Assembly: GCA_937995535.1 (NCBI GenBank)
Contig: CALKJU010000039.1
Coordinates: 48,176-112,175 of the forward strand
From: an uncultured Alphaproteobacteria bacterium
Lineage (GTDB): Bacteria > Pseudomonadota > Alphaproteobacteria > Geminicoccales > Geminicoccaceae
Length of the DNA stretch: 64,000 nt
Direction of reading: 5' to 3'
The notes below the pieces were generated by a model. The model saw only the letters and a program-made list of their open reading frames with translations, searched no databases and had not been told where the DNA came from. Made by a program: the position numbers and the translations under genes. Positions 24,923 through 32,943 of this stretch are shown here, piece after piece; within the stretch, counting starts at the first letter, position 1; each line of letters opens with the position of its first letter.

Positions 24923-25591
24923 TCAGCGCACGGTCTCCAGCGCGCCAAAACGCACCGGCATGATTGCCGTGGACCGCACTGTCCCCGTTGGTCCCTTGAG
25001 AATGAGGGTCAATTGCTGACGATCCTGGGGCCCGGTCGGGATCACCATTCGCCCACCCGGCGCGAGCTGCTCGAGCAGCGGCCCTGGGACGTCCTCGGCC
25101 CCGGCGGCGACCAGGATCCGGTCGAACGGCGCGTGCTCGGCCCAGCCCGACGTCCCGTCGCCGATGCGGATCGTGACGTTGCCGTAGCCCAGCGCTGCGA
25201 GCCTGCTCTCCGCCGACTGCGCGAGCTCCTCGATGATCTCGATGGTCCAGACATGCGCGACGAGCCGCGACAGGACCGCCGCCTGATAGCCGAGCCCGGT
25301 GCCCACCTCCAGGACGCGCGAGGACGGCTCGACGGCGAGCAGGTCGGTCATCAAGGCGACGATGAACGGCTGGGAGATCGTCTTCTCGAACCCGATCGGC
25401 AGCGGCGTGTCCTGGTAGGCGAGCGCGCGTAGCGGCTCCGGCACGAACAGATGCCGCGGCACCTCCTCCATGGCGGCGATCACCCGCGGGTCGAGCTGTG
25501 CGCGGCCGATCAGCTCCTCGCTGAGCTCGGCATGGATCGCGATCACCTCCACCATGTGGCGGCGCAGGATCGCCAGATGGTGCTCCTTCAC
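24923..25591 (-). CDS. pcm: Protein-L-isoaspartate(D-aspartate) O-methyltransferase
   Basis: 222 residues from GTG 25591, which has GGGAGG six bases upstream. Complete PIMT: PRHLFVPEPLRALAYQDTPLPIG near residue 45, the substrate Ser segment KTISQPFIVALMTDLL near 69, SAM motif I VLEVGTGLGYQAAVLS near 93, and DRILVAAGAEDVPGPLLEQL. Normally repairs isoaspartyl residues. PIMT homologues also act as tailoring enzymes in some peptide natural-product clusters, and this one lies directly after ycaO, so either role is possible. Confidence 0.85.
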   Translation of the reverse strand: MKEHHLAILRRHMVEVIAIHAELSEELIGRAQLDPRVIAAMEEVPRHLFVPEPLRALAYQDTPLPIGFEKTISQPFIVALMTDLLAVEPSSRVLEVGTGLGYQAAVLSRLVAHVWTIEIIEELAQSAESRLAALGYGNVTIRIGDGTSGWAEHAPFDRILVAAGAEDVPGPLLEQLAPGGRMVIPTGPQDRQQLTLILKGPTGTVRSTAIMPVRFGALETVR

Positions 25592-25645
25592 GCCGGGCCT
25601 CCCATCTCGCCACCCTGACCCTACACGAATCGACGCAGCAGCGTC

Positions 25646-26869
25646 TCAGAACATGCGTCGGGCGATCGGTCGCACGCTCACGGGACCCATCACCGCGCGC
25701 GCGCGAGCGCCCGGCAGGTAGAACGGGTGTTCGCAACTCGTCTCGAGTCCGGGCACGACGACCCGTACGACCGCGATATCGAACTCGGAGCGGCTCAGGT
25801 CCACCGCCGCCACCTGCGACACGCCGACGGCGCGCAGGCGCCGCAACACACCGTGGAGGGCGCCCGTCAGGTCCGTCTCGGGCATAGACAAGCAGGCACG
25901 GAAGGCGACCGGCGTCGGACCGCGGACGAGCTGGGCCCGAAGGCGTGCGTTACGGGCGTGATGCTGACCGTGGCCATAACTCGAGTCGTCGAGATCGTCG
26001 CGCGCGCCGGCGATCACCGTCAGCCGCGACTGCGCCGCCTCGGTGAGCGCGCGGCAGAGCGCCACGCCGGAGCTTGGATGGCAACCCGCACCGGCGAAGG
26101 GCGCCGCATGGAACCAGGGCAAGCGGGCGCCGCGCTCGGCGATCTCCGCACGAAAAGCAGGCACGCCCACGTCGCTGGTGACGTCCCATACGGCCACCGC
26201 CATGTCCGCAGCCTCGAGGCGGGCGAGAAGCGCCGCGGCGGCGGGGTCGTCGACCGTGGCCAAGTCGATCCGTGCCGCGTCGCGCCGGGCGGCCGGCGAG
26301 GCGTGCCACAGCGCCACGGCATCCCGCTCGATCACCTCGCACAGCGCGTGGAGCAGCGCCTCGGATGGTTCCGAGCCGGCGGCGAGCCCGTTCGAGCTGG
26401 CGCAGAAGCAGGACGTGCCCGGCGGCGGCGGCAGGCGGTAGTCACCATGGACGAGCTGATGCGGCACCCAGACGGGGCCGCCGCCGAGCAGATCGCGCCC
26501 CTCGACCCACCACATCGGCAGGTCGGGCCGCCAAGCGCTCTGCCGCCGGGGCGGCAGCCGTGTCACGTCGAGGATCGGCGCTTCGGCGGCGATGGTCTCA
26601 TAGCTCGCCAGGCGCGGCTCGAGCACGAGGTGCTCGGCGTGCCACGCCTCGACCGCTTCCATCAGCCCCGACGCCGTGCTCGCGGCGAGATCGCAGCCCT
26701 TGCCCTGGCTGACCGCCGCGCCCCGGGCGTTCGGTCGGACCACCATGACGACCGGGATACCGATCCGGTCGAGCCCGGTGACATCCGCCACTCGGGTGAC
26801 GCCGATCCGCGGCGCGAGCGCACGGGCAAGCGCGACCACCGTCGAGACGTCCCGCGCGCGCCAGTTCAC
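25646..26869 (-). CDS. YcaO-family cyclodehydratase/thioamidation protein
   Basis: 407 residues from GTG 26869 (VNWRARDVSTVVALARAL); no ribosome site is convincing. ATP-binding YcaO motifs are present: VSQGKGCDLAASTASGLMEAVE near 60 (GKG and MEA.E) and ALLHALCEVIERDAVALWH near 183 (E-x2-ER). The segment IGVTRVADVTGLDRIGIPV is typical of the YcaO group paired with TfuA. Such enzymes phosphorylate a backbone amide; with TfuA they install a thioamide. A TfuA homologue is encoded 5 kb upstream in the same run. No TOMM-type C-terminal PxPxP is seen (it ends RPIARRMF). Confidence 0.88.
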   Translation of the reverse strand: MNWRARDVSTVVALARALAPRIGVTRVADVTGLDRIGIPVVMVVRPNARGAAVSQGKGCDLAASTASGLMEAVEAWHAEHLVLEPRLASYETIAAEAPILDVTRLPPRRQSAWRPDLPMWWVEGRDLLGGGPVWVPHQLVHGDYRLPPPPGTSCFCASSNGLAAGSEPSEALLHALCEVIERDAVALWHASPAARRDAARIDLATVDDPAAAALLARLEAADMAVAVWDVTSDVGVPAFRAEIAERGARLPWFHAAPFAGAGCHPSSGVALCRALTEAAQSRLTVIAGARDDLDDSSYGHGQHHARNARLRAQLVRGPTPVAFRACLSMPETDLTGALHGVLRRLRAVGVSQVAAVDLSRSEFDIAVVRVVVPGLETSCEHPFYLPGARARAVMGPVSVRPIARRMF

Positions 26870-26915
26870 CGGGGCGCGCGGACGACTTCCCCCGGGTCGA
26901 GTCAGGTCGGACGTG

Positions 26916-27209
26916 TCAATGCCGCGAGTCCGTCGCCGTGCCGGCGACCTTGGCGGCGCCTCCGCTCCCCGTGTCCAACTCGACATTGAAGATCTGCGCG
27001 AGGAACGGCCCGACCTGGGCCGCATCGCCATGGCCCGCGGCAACGGCGTCCTGTTGCGCCTTGGTCTCGGCCGCCTTCAGCTCGGCATCGGGAACCAGGA
27101 ACACCTTGTCGCCGGTGTCGACCTGCTGCTTGTCGCCGGCGATCCCGCCCTTGATGAAGTAGGTGGCGCCGTCCGCGGTGCGGATCAGCAGACCGGTCAC
27201 CTTCGCCAT
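26916..27209 (-). CDS. Small protein A next to ycaO (candidate peptide substrate or partner)
   Basis: 97 residues from ATG 27209, with GGGAGGG ideally placed six bases upstream, so it is very likely translated. Sequence starts MAKVTGLLIRTADGATYFI, then a charged helix (DAELKAAETKAQQDAVAAG), and a Gly/Ala/Thr-rich C-terminus (LDTGSGGAAKVAGTATDSRH). No Cys, signal peptide or membrane segment. The first 20 residues resemble those of small protein B at 32608-32856. Between the subtilase and ycaO in the same operon. A RiPP precursor or leader-binding role is plausible but unproven; no known family recognised. Confidence 0.7.
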   Translation of the reverse strand: MAKVTGLLIRTADGATYFIKGGIAGDKQQVDTGDKVFLVPDAELKAAETKAQQDAVAAGHGDAAQVGPFLAQIFNVELDTGSGGAAKVAGTATDSRH

Positions 27210-27251
27210 CGTTTCCCTCCCGAGCTGGCCACCGCACGAGCGCCGTGGCGT

Positions 27252-28625
27252 TCACGTATCAAGGATGCTGGGCCGGCTCCGGAAGTAGGAGGCCGGCCAG
27301 AGCGGACCGTAGCCTGCGAAGCGGTCGTGCGCGCCCGGATTGGCGGCCATCGCGAGCAGATGGTCCTTGAAGTCCTCGGTGTTGAGGATCGGCGTGTCGT
27401 TGTACGGGGCACGCCCGAGCGCGTCACGCCGTAGCGCCATCAGCCGGCGCACCGAGCCGGTACTCAGCGGGCTCACGATCGCCCGCAGCCGCTGCCAACG
27501 CGCCGTGAGTTCCGCCTCTGCACTCTCGAAGTCGAACAGCCATTCGACAACGCCGGCATCGATGCCGTTCGCGGCGCGCCCAACGGCGCGCAGCTCGCCG
27601 AGGATCGCCCCGCCGACCTTCTCGTCGAGCGACCGCAGAGTCGCGATGATCTCATCCCGCCGCTGGTCGGCCTGGTGATGCTTGGCGAGCAGCAGCGCGG
27701 CGATGCCGGCGACGAACGGGGCTGCCATGGATGTGCCGCTGTAACGGCCGTAGCCAGCGGGGATGGTCGACCAGATCCCCTCGCCCGGCGCGCTGAAGTC
27801 GATCTCGCCACCGCTCGCGGAGAAGCTCACCGGCACCCCGGATCGGTCGTGCGCGGCGATGGTGATGACGCCCCCGTAGCGGCCGGGATAGCCGACGTTC
27901 TTCCGGTAGAGCTTTCCGTAGTTGCCGGCGGCGCAAATGACGATGCAACCGCGCCGCAGCGCGGTGTAGACGGCCTCGTAGAGAGCCGGATCGGAGGCCC
28001 GCGACTGGATCGACATCGAGATCACATGGGCCTTCTTGTTCAGCGCCCAGTAGATCGCGGCGGCGACCTCGTCCATGAAGCCGAAGCCGTCAGGATGCAG
28101 GCAGCAGGCATCGAGGATCTCGGCCCTGGGCGCCACACCCCGCGCCGGGATCAGCTCCGCCACCGGGCCGTAGCGGCCCTCTTTCGGTAGCGGTCGCGCG
28201 GCGATGATGCCGGCACAGTGCGTGCCATGATGGGCACGCCGGAGCACGCCCGCCGGATCGACGACATGTTGGCGGTCGAGAAACGAGGCGTGCTCGACCA
28301 CCGCGTCGGCCAGAGCCGGGTGGGTCCGGTCGACGCCGTTGTCGAGCACCGCCACCCGCACCCCGACGCCCTCGGTGCTCGCCCAGATCCGTTGGAACTC
28401 GTACAGCCGTGTCGATCCCTCGACGTCCTCGCGCAGCAGCCGCAACCGGCGGTCGAAATCCGCGGTCTGATGCAGGATCGCAGCGTCATCTGCAGCGCCG
28501 GGCGCCCAGCGATCCGCCAAGTAGTCCCAGCGGTCGTCCGGCGTAGGCCGCTGCAGCAGCGGCTCCAGGAGGACGGTCATGTCCTCGCGGTCGGCGCAGA
28601 CTTCGCAGGTGGCGAACGGGGCCAT
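27252..28625 (-). CDS. Subtilisin-family (S8) serine protease without signal peptide
   Basis: 457 residues. Catalytic triad is complete: Asp95 in VAVLDNGVDRTHP, His133 in HHGTHCAG, Ser299 in SGTSMAAPFVAG, with oxyanion Asn235 in CAAGNYG. The N-terminus (MAPFATCEVCADREDMTVLL) has a C-x2-C pair but no signal peptide, so it should act in the cytoplasm. A 130-residue helical C-terminal extension follows the protease domain. Starts 6 bp after the cyclase gene. In a YcaO-TfuA operon it is a candidate for leader removal or product processing. Confidence 0.88.
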   Translation of the reverse strand: MAPFATCEVCADREDMTVLLEPLLQRPTPDDRWDYLADRWAPGAADDAAILHQTADFDRRLRLLREDVEGSTRLYEFQRIWASTEGVGVRVAVLDNGVDRTHPALADAVVEHASFLDRQHVVDPAGVLRRAHHGTHCAGIIAARPLPKEGRYGPVAELIPARGVAPRAEILDACCLHPDGFGFMDEVAAAIYWALNKKAHVISMSIQSRASDPALYEAVYTALRRGCIVICAAGNYGKLYRKNVGYPGRYGGVITIAAHDRSGVPVSFSASGGEIDFSAPGEGIWSTIPAGYGRYSGTSMAAPFVAGIAALLLAKHHQADQRRDEIIATLRSLDEKVGGAILGELRAVGRAANGIDAGVVEWLFDFESAEAELTARWQRLRAIVSPLSTGSVRRLMALRRDALGRAPYNDTPILNTEDFKDHLLAMAANPGAHDRFAGYGPLWPASYFRSRPSILDT

Positions 28626-28631
28626 GCGCGG

Positions 28632-31600
28632 TCAGGCCGACGCCGCCACGGGCGGCAGGCGCGATCGCCGCAGCGAGGCCTGCAGCGTAAGGAGACGGTA
28701 CTCCTGCGCCAGGGCACTGGCACGCCCGATCGCCTCGCGATGCTGCTCGCCGCAGCGCCCAAGGCCATCCTCCTCGATGCGTGCCCGGGTGAGCCAGGCC
28801 CACGCCTCGTTGCCGCGCTCCTCGCAGGCACGGGCCAGCGCGACGGCACGCTCGGCCAGCTCGCGGGCCCGCGCGCGCTCGCCGGACAGCAGCAGCAGCT
28901 CGGCGAGCCAAGTGCATTGCTGCGAGCGCCGGATCCGCACCCCCATCGCCTCGGCGCGCCGCTCGGCTTCTTCGATGAGGGCGCGGCCACGATCGACTTC
29001 GCCACGCATGCCAAGGACAAAGCCGTAGGCCGACGCGATCGCGGGGAACAGCACGTGGTTCGGAACCGGCTCGACGATCTCGAGCCCCCGGGCCAGCACC
29101 TCGCAGGCGGCAACGAACCGTTCGCCGCGCAGGTGCAGCATCCCGACCTCGCGGCAGGCATAGGCAATCGAGAAGCGGTGGCCGGACGCGAGCGCGCGCT
29201 CCAGCCCCTCGGCGCCGACCGCCGCGCCCCGGTCGAACTCGGACAGCTCGCCGAGACTCCGGGCCAAAGCCGTGGTGCAGATGACCGAAGGCAGCGCGTT
29301 GAGATTGAAGAGATCGTCGAGCCGGTCGCGTGGCAGCTCGCGCCGCACCCACTCGAAGGGCTCCACGGTCCGCTCATACATGCCGTGCGCCTGGTACGCC
29401 ATGCACAGGCGCAGCGTCGTGTTGATGCGCAGATCGAGATCGTCGAGGCGCTCGGCGATCTCGCACGCCTCCTGGCTCGAGCGGATGTTCTCGGCAAGCT
29501 CGCCGCGGATCCAGTGGCCGATCGCCCGGCGCGTCAGCGCCTGTGCGAGCCGGCGGGCGTCGCCGGTCTCACGGGCCAGCGCGAGGGCCCGCTCATTCTC
29601 GGTCCTGAGCCGCTCGTGGGCGCCCGATGCGAAGCACGCGTCAGCGCGGAGGAAGGTGATGTCGACCGCCGCCCCGCCCGGCCGGTCACGCGCCGGCATG
29701 GCCTCGAGCGCGGCCTCGGCGCGATCGCAGGCCACCCACACGTCCTGCGCCGCCGAGCGCGCCAGGGCACGCTGGGCGACCTCCCGATAGGCGGCAAAGG
29801 CCTGGGGCCACAGCTCCGCGGCGAACGCATGCCGCGCCAGGGCGGCGAGCCGCTCGGTGGAGAGTTCCGGCAACCGCCCGTCGAGCGCGCCGACGGCCCG
29901 CCGGTGCAGGTTGCGCCGATGCCGATGAAGAATGCCCTCGTAGGCGATCTCGGCAGTCAGCGCATGGCGGAAGCGGAGCCCCTGGCGTCCTGGCTCGACG
30001 CTCGGGCGGAGGAAGTCGGCGGTGACCAGCCGCCGCACGCTGCTGTCCAGGGATTCCGCTGTGACCCCGGCAACCTGCTCAAGCAGCAGCGGGTCGACCA
30101 CCTCGCCGATGGTCGCCGCCGCGCGCAGGACGGCGCGATCGGCGAGCGGCAGCCTGTCGATCCGCGCCGCAACGGTCGCCCGGACGGAGATCGGCAGGGG
30201 GATCGCGTGGAGCGGGCGCGCGAGCCGCAACGCACCGGGGTCGCCGCTGAGCCAACCGAGATCGACGAGCTCGCGGACCGACTCCTCGGCGAAGAACGGG
30301 TTGCCGGCGACCCGCCGTGCCAGCTCGTGCTTGAGCGCGTCGAGCGACCGATCGCGGCCCATGATGGCGTCGACGACCGCCGTGATCGCGTCCTCGCCCA
30401 TCGGCTCGAGAGGCACCACAACGCAACCGCTGCGCCCAGTCCAGGGTGGCGTGAAGCCGGGCCGTGCGGTCATGACCAGCGTGAAGCGGCGGCCGCCGAG
30501 CGTCAGCGTCAGGCGATCCAGGTAGCCCAGCGTCTCCCTGTCCACCCAGTGCAGGTCCTCGACGACCAGCGCCAAGGGGGTGCGGAGCGCCAGCGCGTCG
30601 AGCAGGCGATCGAGAGCGTAGTGGACGCGGTTGCGACGGGTCGCTGCGTCCAGCGCGAGCCATGCCGCCTCGCCACCGGCCAGATCGAGGCAGGCCAAGA
30701 GGGGAAGCTCAAGGCCCGCCTCGGCCAGGCCGAGCCGATCGAGCCCGTCACGCAGTTGCGCCGCCGCGGCGGCCGCGGCGTCGGCCTCCTCGATGGCGAA
30801 AAGCCGCCGCAGGACGCTGGCAATCGGAAGCCAGGGCGCGACCTCGCCGAACGCCAGGCCACCGCTCGTAAACGCCATCCCTTGCGGCGGTAGTGCCCGA
30901 GCGAGAGCTTCATGGACAAGGCGTGACTTGCCGACGCCCGCCTCGCCGACCACCGTGACCGCTGCGCCCGAGCCCGACAGGCCGGCGCGGATCGCGAGCT
31001 CGACCTCGTCGCGTTCCGCGTCACGGGCGACAAAGGGCGTCAGGCCGTGCCCGGAGCGCACGCGGAAGCTGCCCTGCCACGGCTCGGCACCGAGCAACTC
31101 GAATGCGATCACCGGCTCGGCCAGCCCGGCGATGGACAGTGAGCCGAGCGGGCGCAGCCGGAACAACGGGCCGAGCAACCGCGCGGTATGGCCGGCGACT
31201 CGGATCGTCCCCGGCGCCGCCGACTGCTCCATGCGCGCGGCGAGATGATTGACCGAGCCGACGGCGCTGTAATGCAGGTCCGTGTCGTCCTCGACGGCGC
31301 GGACCATCGTCTCGCCGGTGTTGAGGCCGACCCGTAGCCGAAGCGCCACCCGTTCCGGGCTCTCCCGGTTGAAGCGCTCGATGCCCCCCAGCATGTCGAG
31401 CGCAGCGTAGGCGGCGCGCGCGGCGTGGTCCTCCACGGCCACGGGCGCTCCGAACAGCGCCATGATGCCGTCGCCGAGGTTCTGCGCGACGAAGCCGCCG
31501 AAGCGGCGCACCGAGCGGCGCATGACGTCCACCGCCCGGTCGAGGACGGCCGCAGCCTCCTCGCAGTCGGCGTCACGGATGAGATCGAAGGATCCGCTCA

Positions 31601-31868
31601 GGTCGGCGTAGAGGACCGTGACGACCTTGCGCTCGCTCTCGGGACCACCTTGCCCCTCACGATCGCGCAGTGCCGCACCGCAGTGCATGCAGAACCGCGC
31701 GGCGGCCGGGCTGACACCCCCGCAAACCGCGCAGCCGGCGGGCCTACTGGCCCGTGCATCGTCGCCGACCTGCATGTCCCGCAGTTCCTCGGCGCCGGGA
31801 CGGCGCGCGCGTCGCGATCCCCCTTCGCGGAGCAGAGGATACCAGCGGTCGCGTGAGGACGGAACCAT
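28632..31868 (-). CDS. Class III nucleotidyl cyclase-AAA ATPase-TPR regulator
   Basis: 1078 residues from ATG 31868, a TGATG overlap with the tfuA stop. Order: N-terminal zinc ribbon (CAVCGG...FCMHCG, about 45-65); class III cyclase domain (VVTVLYADLSGSFDLI with metal Asp; NLGDGIMALFGAP with the second Asp; YSAVGSVNHLAARMEQ with the catalytic Asn/Arg); AAA-16-type ATPase with P-loop VVGEAGVGKSRLVHEAL and Walker-B-like LALVVEDLHWVDRE; then about 500 residues of TPR-like helices. No DNA-binding domain is seen. It could couple cAMP/cGMP synthesis and ATP-driven sensing to the operon's activity. Confidence 0.85.
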   Translation of the reverse strand: MVPSSRDRWYPLLREGGSRRARRPGAEELRDMQVGDDARASRPAGCAVCGGVSPAAARFCMHCGAALRDREGQGGPESERKVVTVLYADLSGSFDLIRDADCEEAAAVLDRAVDVMRRSVRRFGGFVAQNLGDGIMALFGAPVAVEDHAARAAYAALDMLGGIERFNRESPERVALRLRVGLNTGETMVRAVEDDTDLHYSAVGSVNHLAARMEQSAAPGTIRVAGHTARLLGPLFRLRPLGSLSIAGLAEPVIAFELLGAEPWQGSFRVRSGHGLTPFVARDAERDEVELAIRAGLSGSGAAVTVVGEAGVGKSRLVHEALARALPPQGMAFTSGGLAFGEVAPWLPIASVLRRLFAIEEADAAAAAAAQLRDGLDRLGLAEAGLELPLLACLDLAGGEAAWLALDAATRRNRVHYALDRLLDALALRTPLALVVEDLHWVDRETLGYLDRLTLTLGGRRFTLVMTARPGFTPPWTGRSGCVVVPLEPMGEDAITAVVDAIMGRDRSLDALKHELARRVAGNPFFAEESVRELVDLGWLSGDPGALRLARPLHAIPLPISVRATVAARIDRLPLADRAVLRAAATIGEVVDPLLLEQVAGVTAESLDSSVRRLVTADFLRPSVEPGRQGLRFRHALTAEIAYEGILHRHRRNLHRRAVGALDGRLPELSTERLAALARHAFAAELWPQAFAAYREVAQRALARSAAQDVWVACDRAEAALEAMPARDRPGGAAVDITFLRADACFASGAHERLRTENERALALARETGDARRLAQALTRRAIGHWIRGELAENIRSSQEACEIAERLDDLDLRINTTLRLCMAYQAHGMYERTVEPFEWVRRELPRDRLDDLFNLNALPSVICTTALARSLGELSEFDRGAAVGAEGLERALASGHRFSIAYACREVGMLHLRGERFVAACEVLARGLEIVEPVPNHVLFPAIASAYGFVLGMRGEVDRGRALIEEAERRAEAMGVRIRRSQQCTWLAELLLLSGERARARELAERAVALARACEERGNEAWAWLTRARIEEDGLGRCGEQHREAIGRASALAQEYRLLTLQASLRRSRLPPVAASA

Positions 31869-32611
31869 CAGCTCCGCACCGATCCGGCCGCGGGCGCGAC
31901 ACGCTCCAGCAGGGCGTCCCACATCTCCGTGTGGGCCAGCTGAAACCTGGGCGGTGGCCGAGCGGACCGGAGTGGGCCGCGAGCGATCGTCCGCAGGAGC
32001 AGGCGCGCATCGATCGCCTTCGCGTCGACGCGACCACGTGCCAACCACGCCGGGAAAGCCCGGATGTCGAGCCGAAGCCCGCGCGCTTGCCGCAGCAGAC
32101 GCGCCCAAGACCGTTCCGGGTAGAAGGTGCTCTTCGCCAGCTCGACCAATCGCGCGGCGGTGACGGGCTCGAGCACTTCCTGCCGGACAGCGCGCGAGAT
32201 CGTGGCGCGGATGTTGACGAGCGGCTCGGACAGCAGCGGATAGCCCAGAGCGGCCGGACCGTGACGCACGGCCACCTCGTCGTCGTCGGTGAGGCAGCCT
32301 CGGGTGAAGGCCGCCGCGATCCGCCCGACACCGACCATGCCGAACGGCGCCAGCTCGGCGGCGCGCAGTGCACCCATGCTCGCCGCGCCGAGAACCTCGA
32401 CCCCGCGCTCCAGGGCGTGCAGGATCTCCTTGTGCCAGACCGCCGGAACGTCGTGGAAGTAGCCGTCGATCAGGCCGATCACGGCGGCCCCGTCGAGCAC
32501 GGCGCGAAGCACATCGCCGCAGCGGGCCGGGCCGCGATAGTCGGCCGCGAGGACACGGCGCGCCGTGTCGATCGGCAGGGTCGGTCCCAGATGGATGACG
32601 ACGCGTCTCAT
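31868..32611 (-). CDS. TfuA-like protein (thioamidation partner of YcaO)
   Basis: 247 residues from ATG 32611, an ATGA overlap with small protein B. The family core is present: VIGLIDGYFHDVPAVWHKEIL near residue 45, GVEVLGAASMGALRAAELAPFGMVGVG near 70 and LTDDDEVAVRHGPAALGYPLLSEPLVNIRA. TfuA proteins were first described with trifolitoxin and act with YcaO to deliver sulfide for thioamide formation. The pairing with ycaO in one operon is the main evidence for a thioamide peptide or protein here. Confidence 0.88.
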   Translation of the reverse strand: MRRVVIHLGPTLPIDTARRVLAADYRGPARCGDVLRAVLDGAAVIGLIDGYFHDVPAVWHKEILHALERGVEVLGAASMGALRAAELAPFGMVGVGRIAAAFTRGCLTDDDEVAVRHGPAALGYPLLSEPLVNIRATISRAVRQEVLEPVTAARLVELAKSTFYPERSWARLLRQARGLRLDIRAFPAWLARGRVDAKAIDARLLLRTIARGPLRSARPPPRFQLAHTEMWDALLERVAPAAGSVRS

Positions 32612-32856
32612 GGATCGGCTTGGTGGGGGTCGCGCTCCAGCAGAACCGGACGGACCTCGGCGATCACATGGCCCGAGCCGGCGAGATCGCGCAGGTTCTG
32701 CATCTGCTGTGCGGTGAGCATGCCGGCGCGATCGAGATCGGCGCGGCCCAGCGGCGGAGCACCGGAGCTGTCCGGCCGGACGCGGTACGTCTCGAGGTCG
32801 CCTGGCACGAAGTAGATGGCGTCCGCGCCCGTCCAGATGATGGTGCCGCTCGGCAT
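32608..32856 (-). CDS. Small protein B ahead of tfuA (candidate peptide substrate or partner)
   Basis: 82 residues from ATG 32856 with GGAAG six bases upstream and an ATGA overlap with tfuA. Sequence begins MPSGTIIWTGADAIYFVPGD and continues with a charged helix ending in HVIAEVRPVLLERDPHQADP. The start lines up with small protein A (G-x2-I-x-T-x3-A-x-YF pattern). No Cys, signal peptide or membrane helix. The first gene after an 87-bp gap that may hold a promoter. Family not recognised; substrate or binding-partner role for the YcaO/TfuA pair is inferred. Confidence 0.68.
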   Translation of the reverse strand: MPSGTIIWTGADAIYFVPGDLETYRVRPDSSGAPPLGRADLDRAGMLTAQQMQNLRDLAGSGHVIAEVRPVLLERDPHQADP

Positions 32857-32913
32857 GCCGCGCTTCCAATCCGCAGATTTCGTAAAGCCTAACGGCCTGC
32901 GACGCGGCCAACT

Positions 32914-32927
32914 GTGCGTTTTCGCAC
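32914..32927. promoter_or_regulatory. Small hairpin in the gap before small protein B
   Basis: GTGCG-TTTT-CGCAC, a perfect 5-bp stem with a four-base loop, inside the 87-bp gap between the SDR stop and small protein B. This is the longest break in the minus-strand run from 34.9 to 24.9 kb except for short ones, so the operon promoter or an attenuating structure could lie here. No clear -35/-10 pair could be assigned. Confidence 0.25.
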
Positions 32928-32943
32928 GGCGGCGACGCTTCGC

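Noticed and set aside
26916..27209. Small protein A as nitrile-hydratase-type leader peptide or double-Gly leader
   Set aside because: No double-Gly cleavage site ahead of a core and no nitrile-hydratase leader motif; left as unknown.
28218..30893. 891-residue plus-strand frame
   Set aside because: Antisense to the subtilase and cyclase genes, no recognisable motif, low-complexity Arg/Gln/Gly composition.
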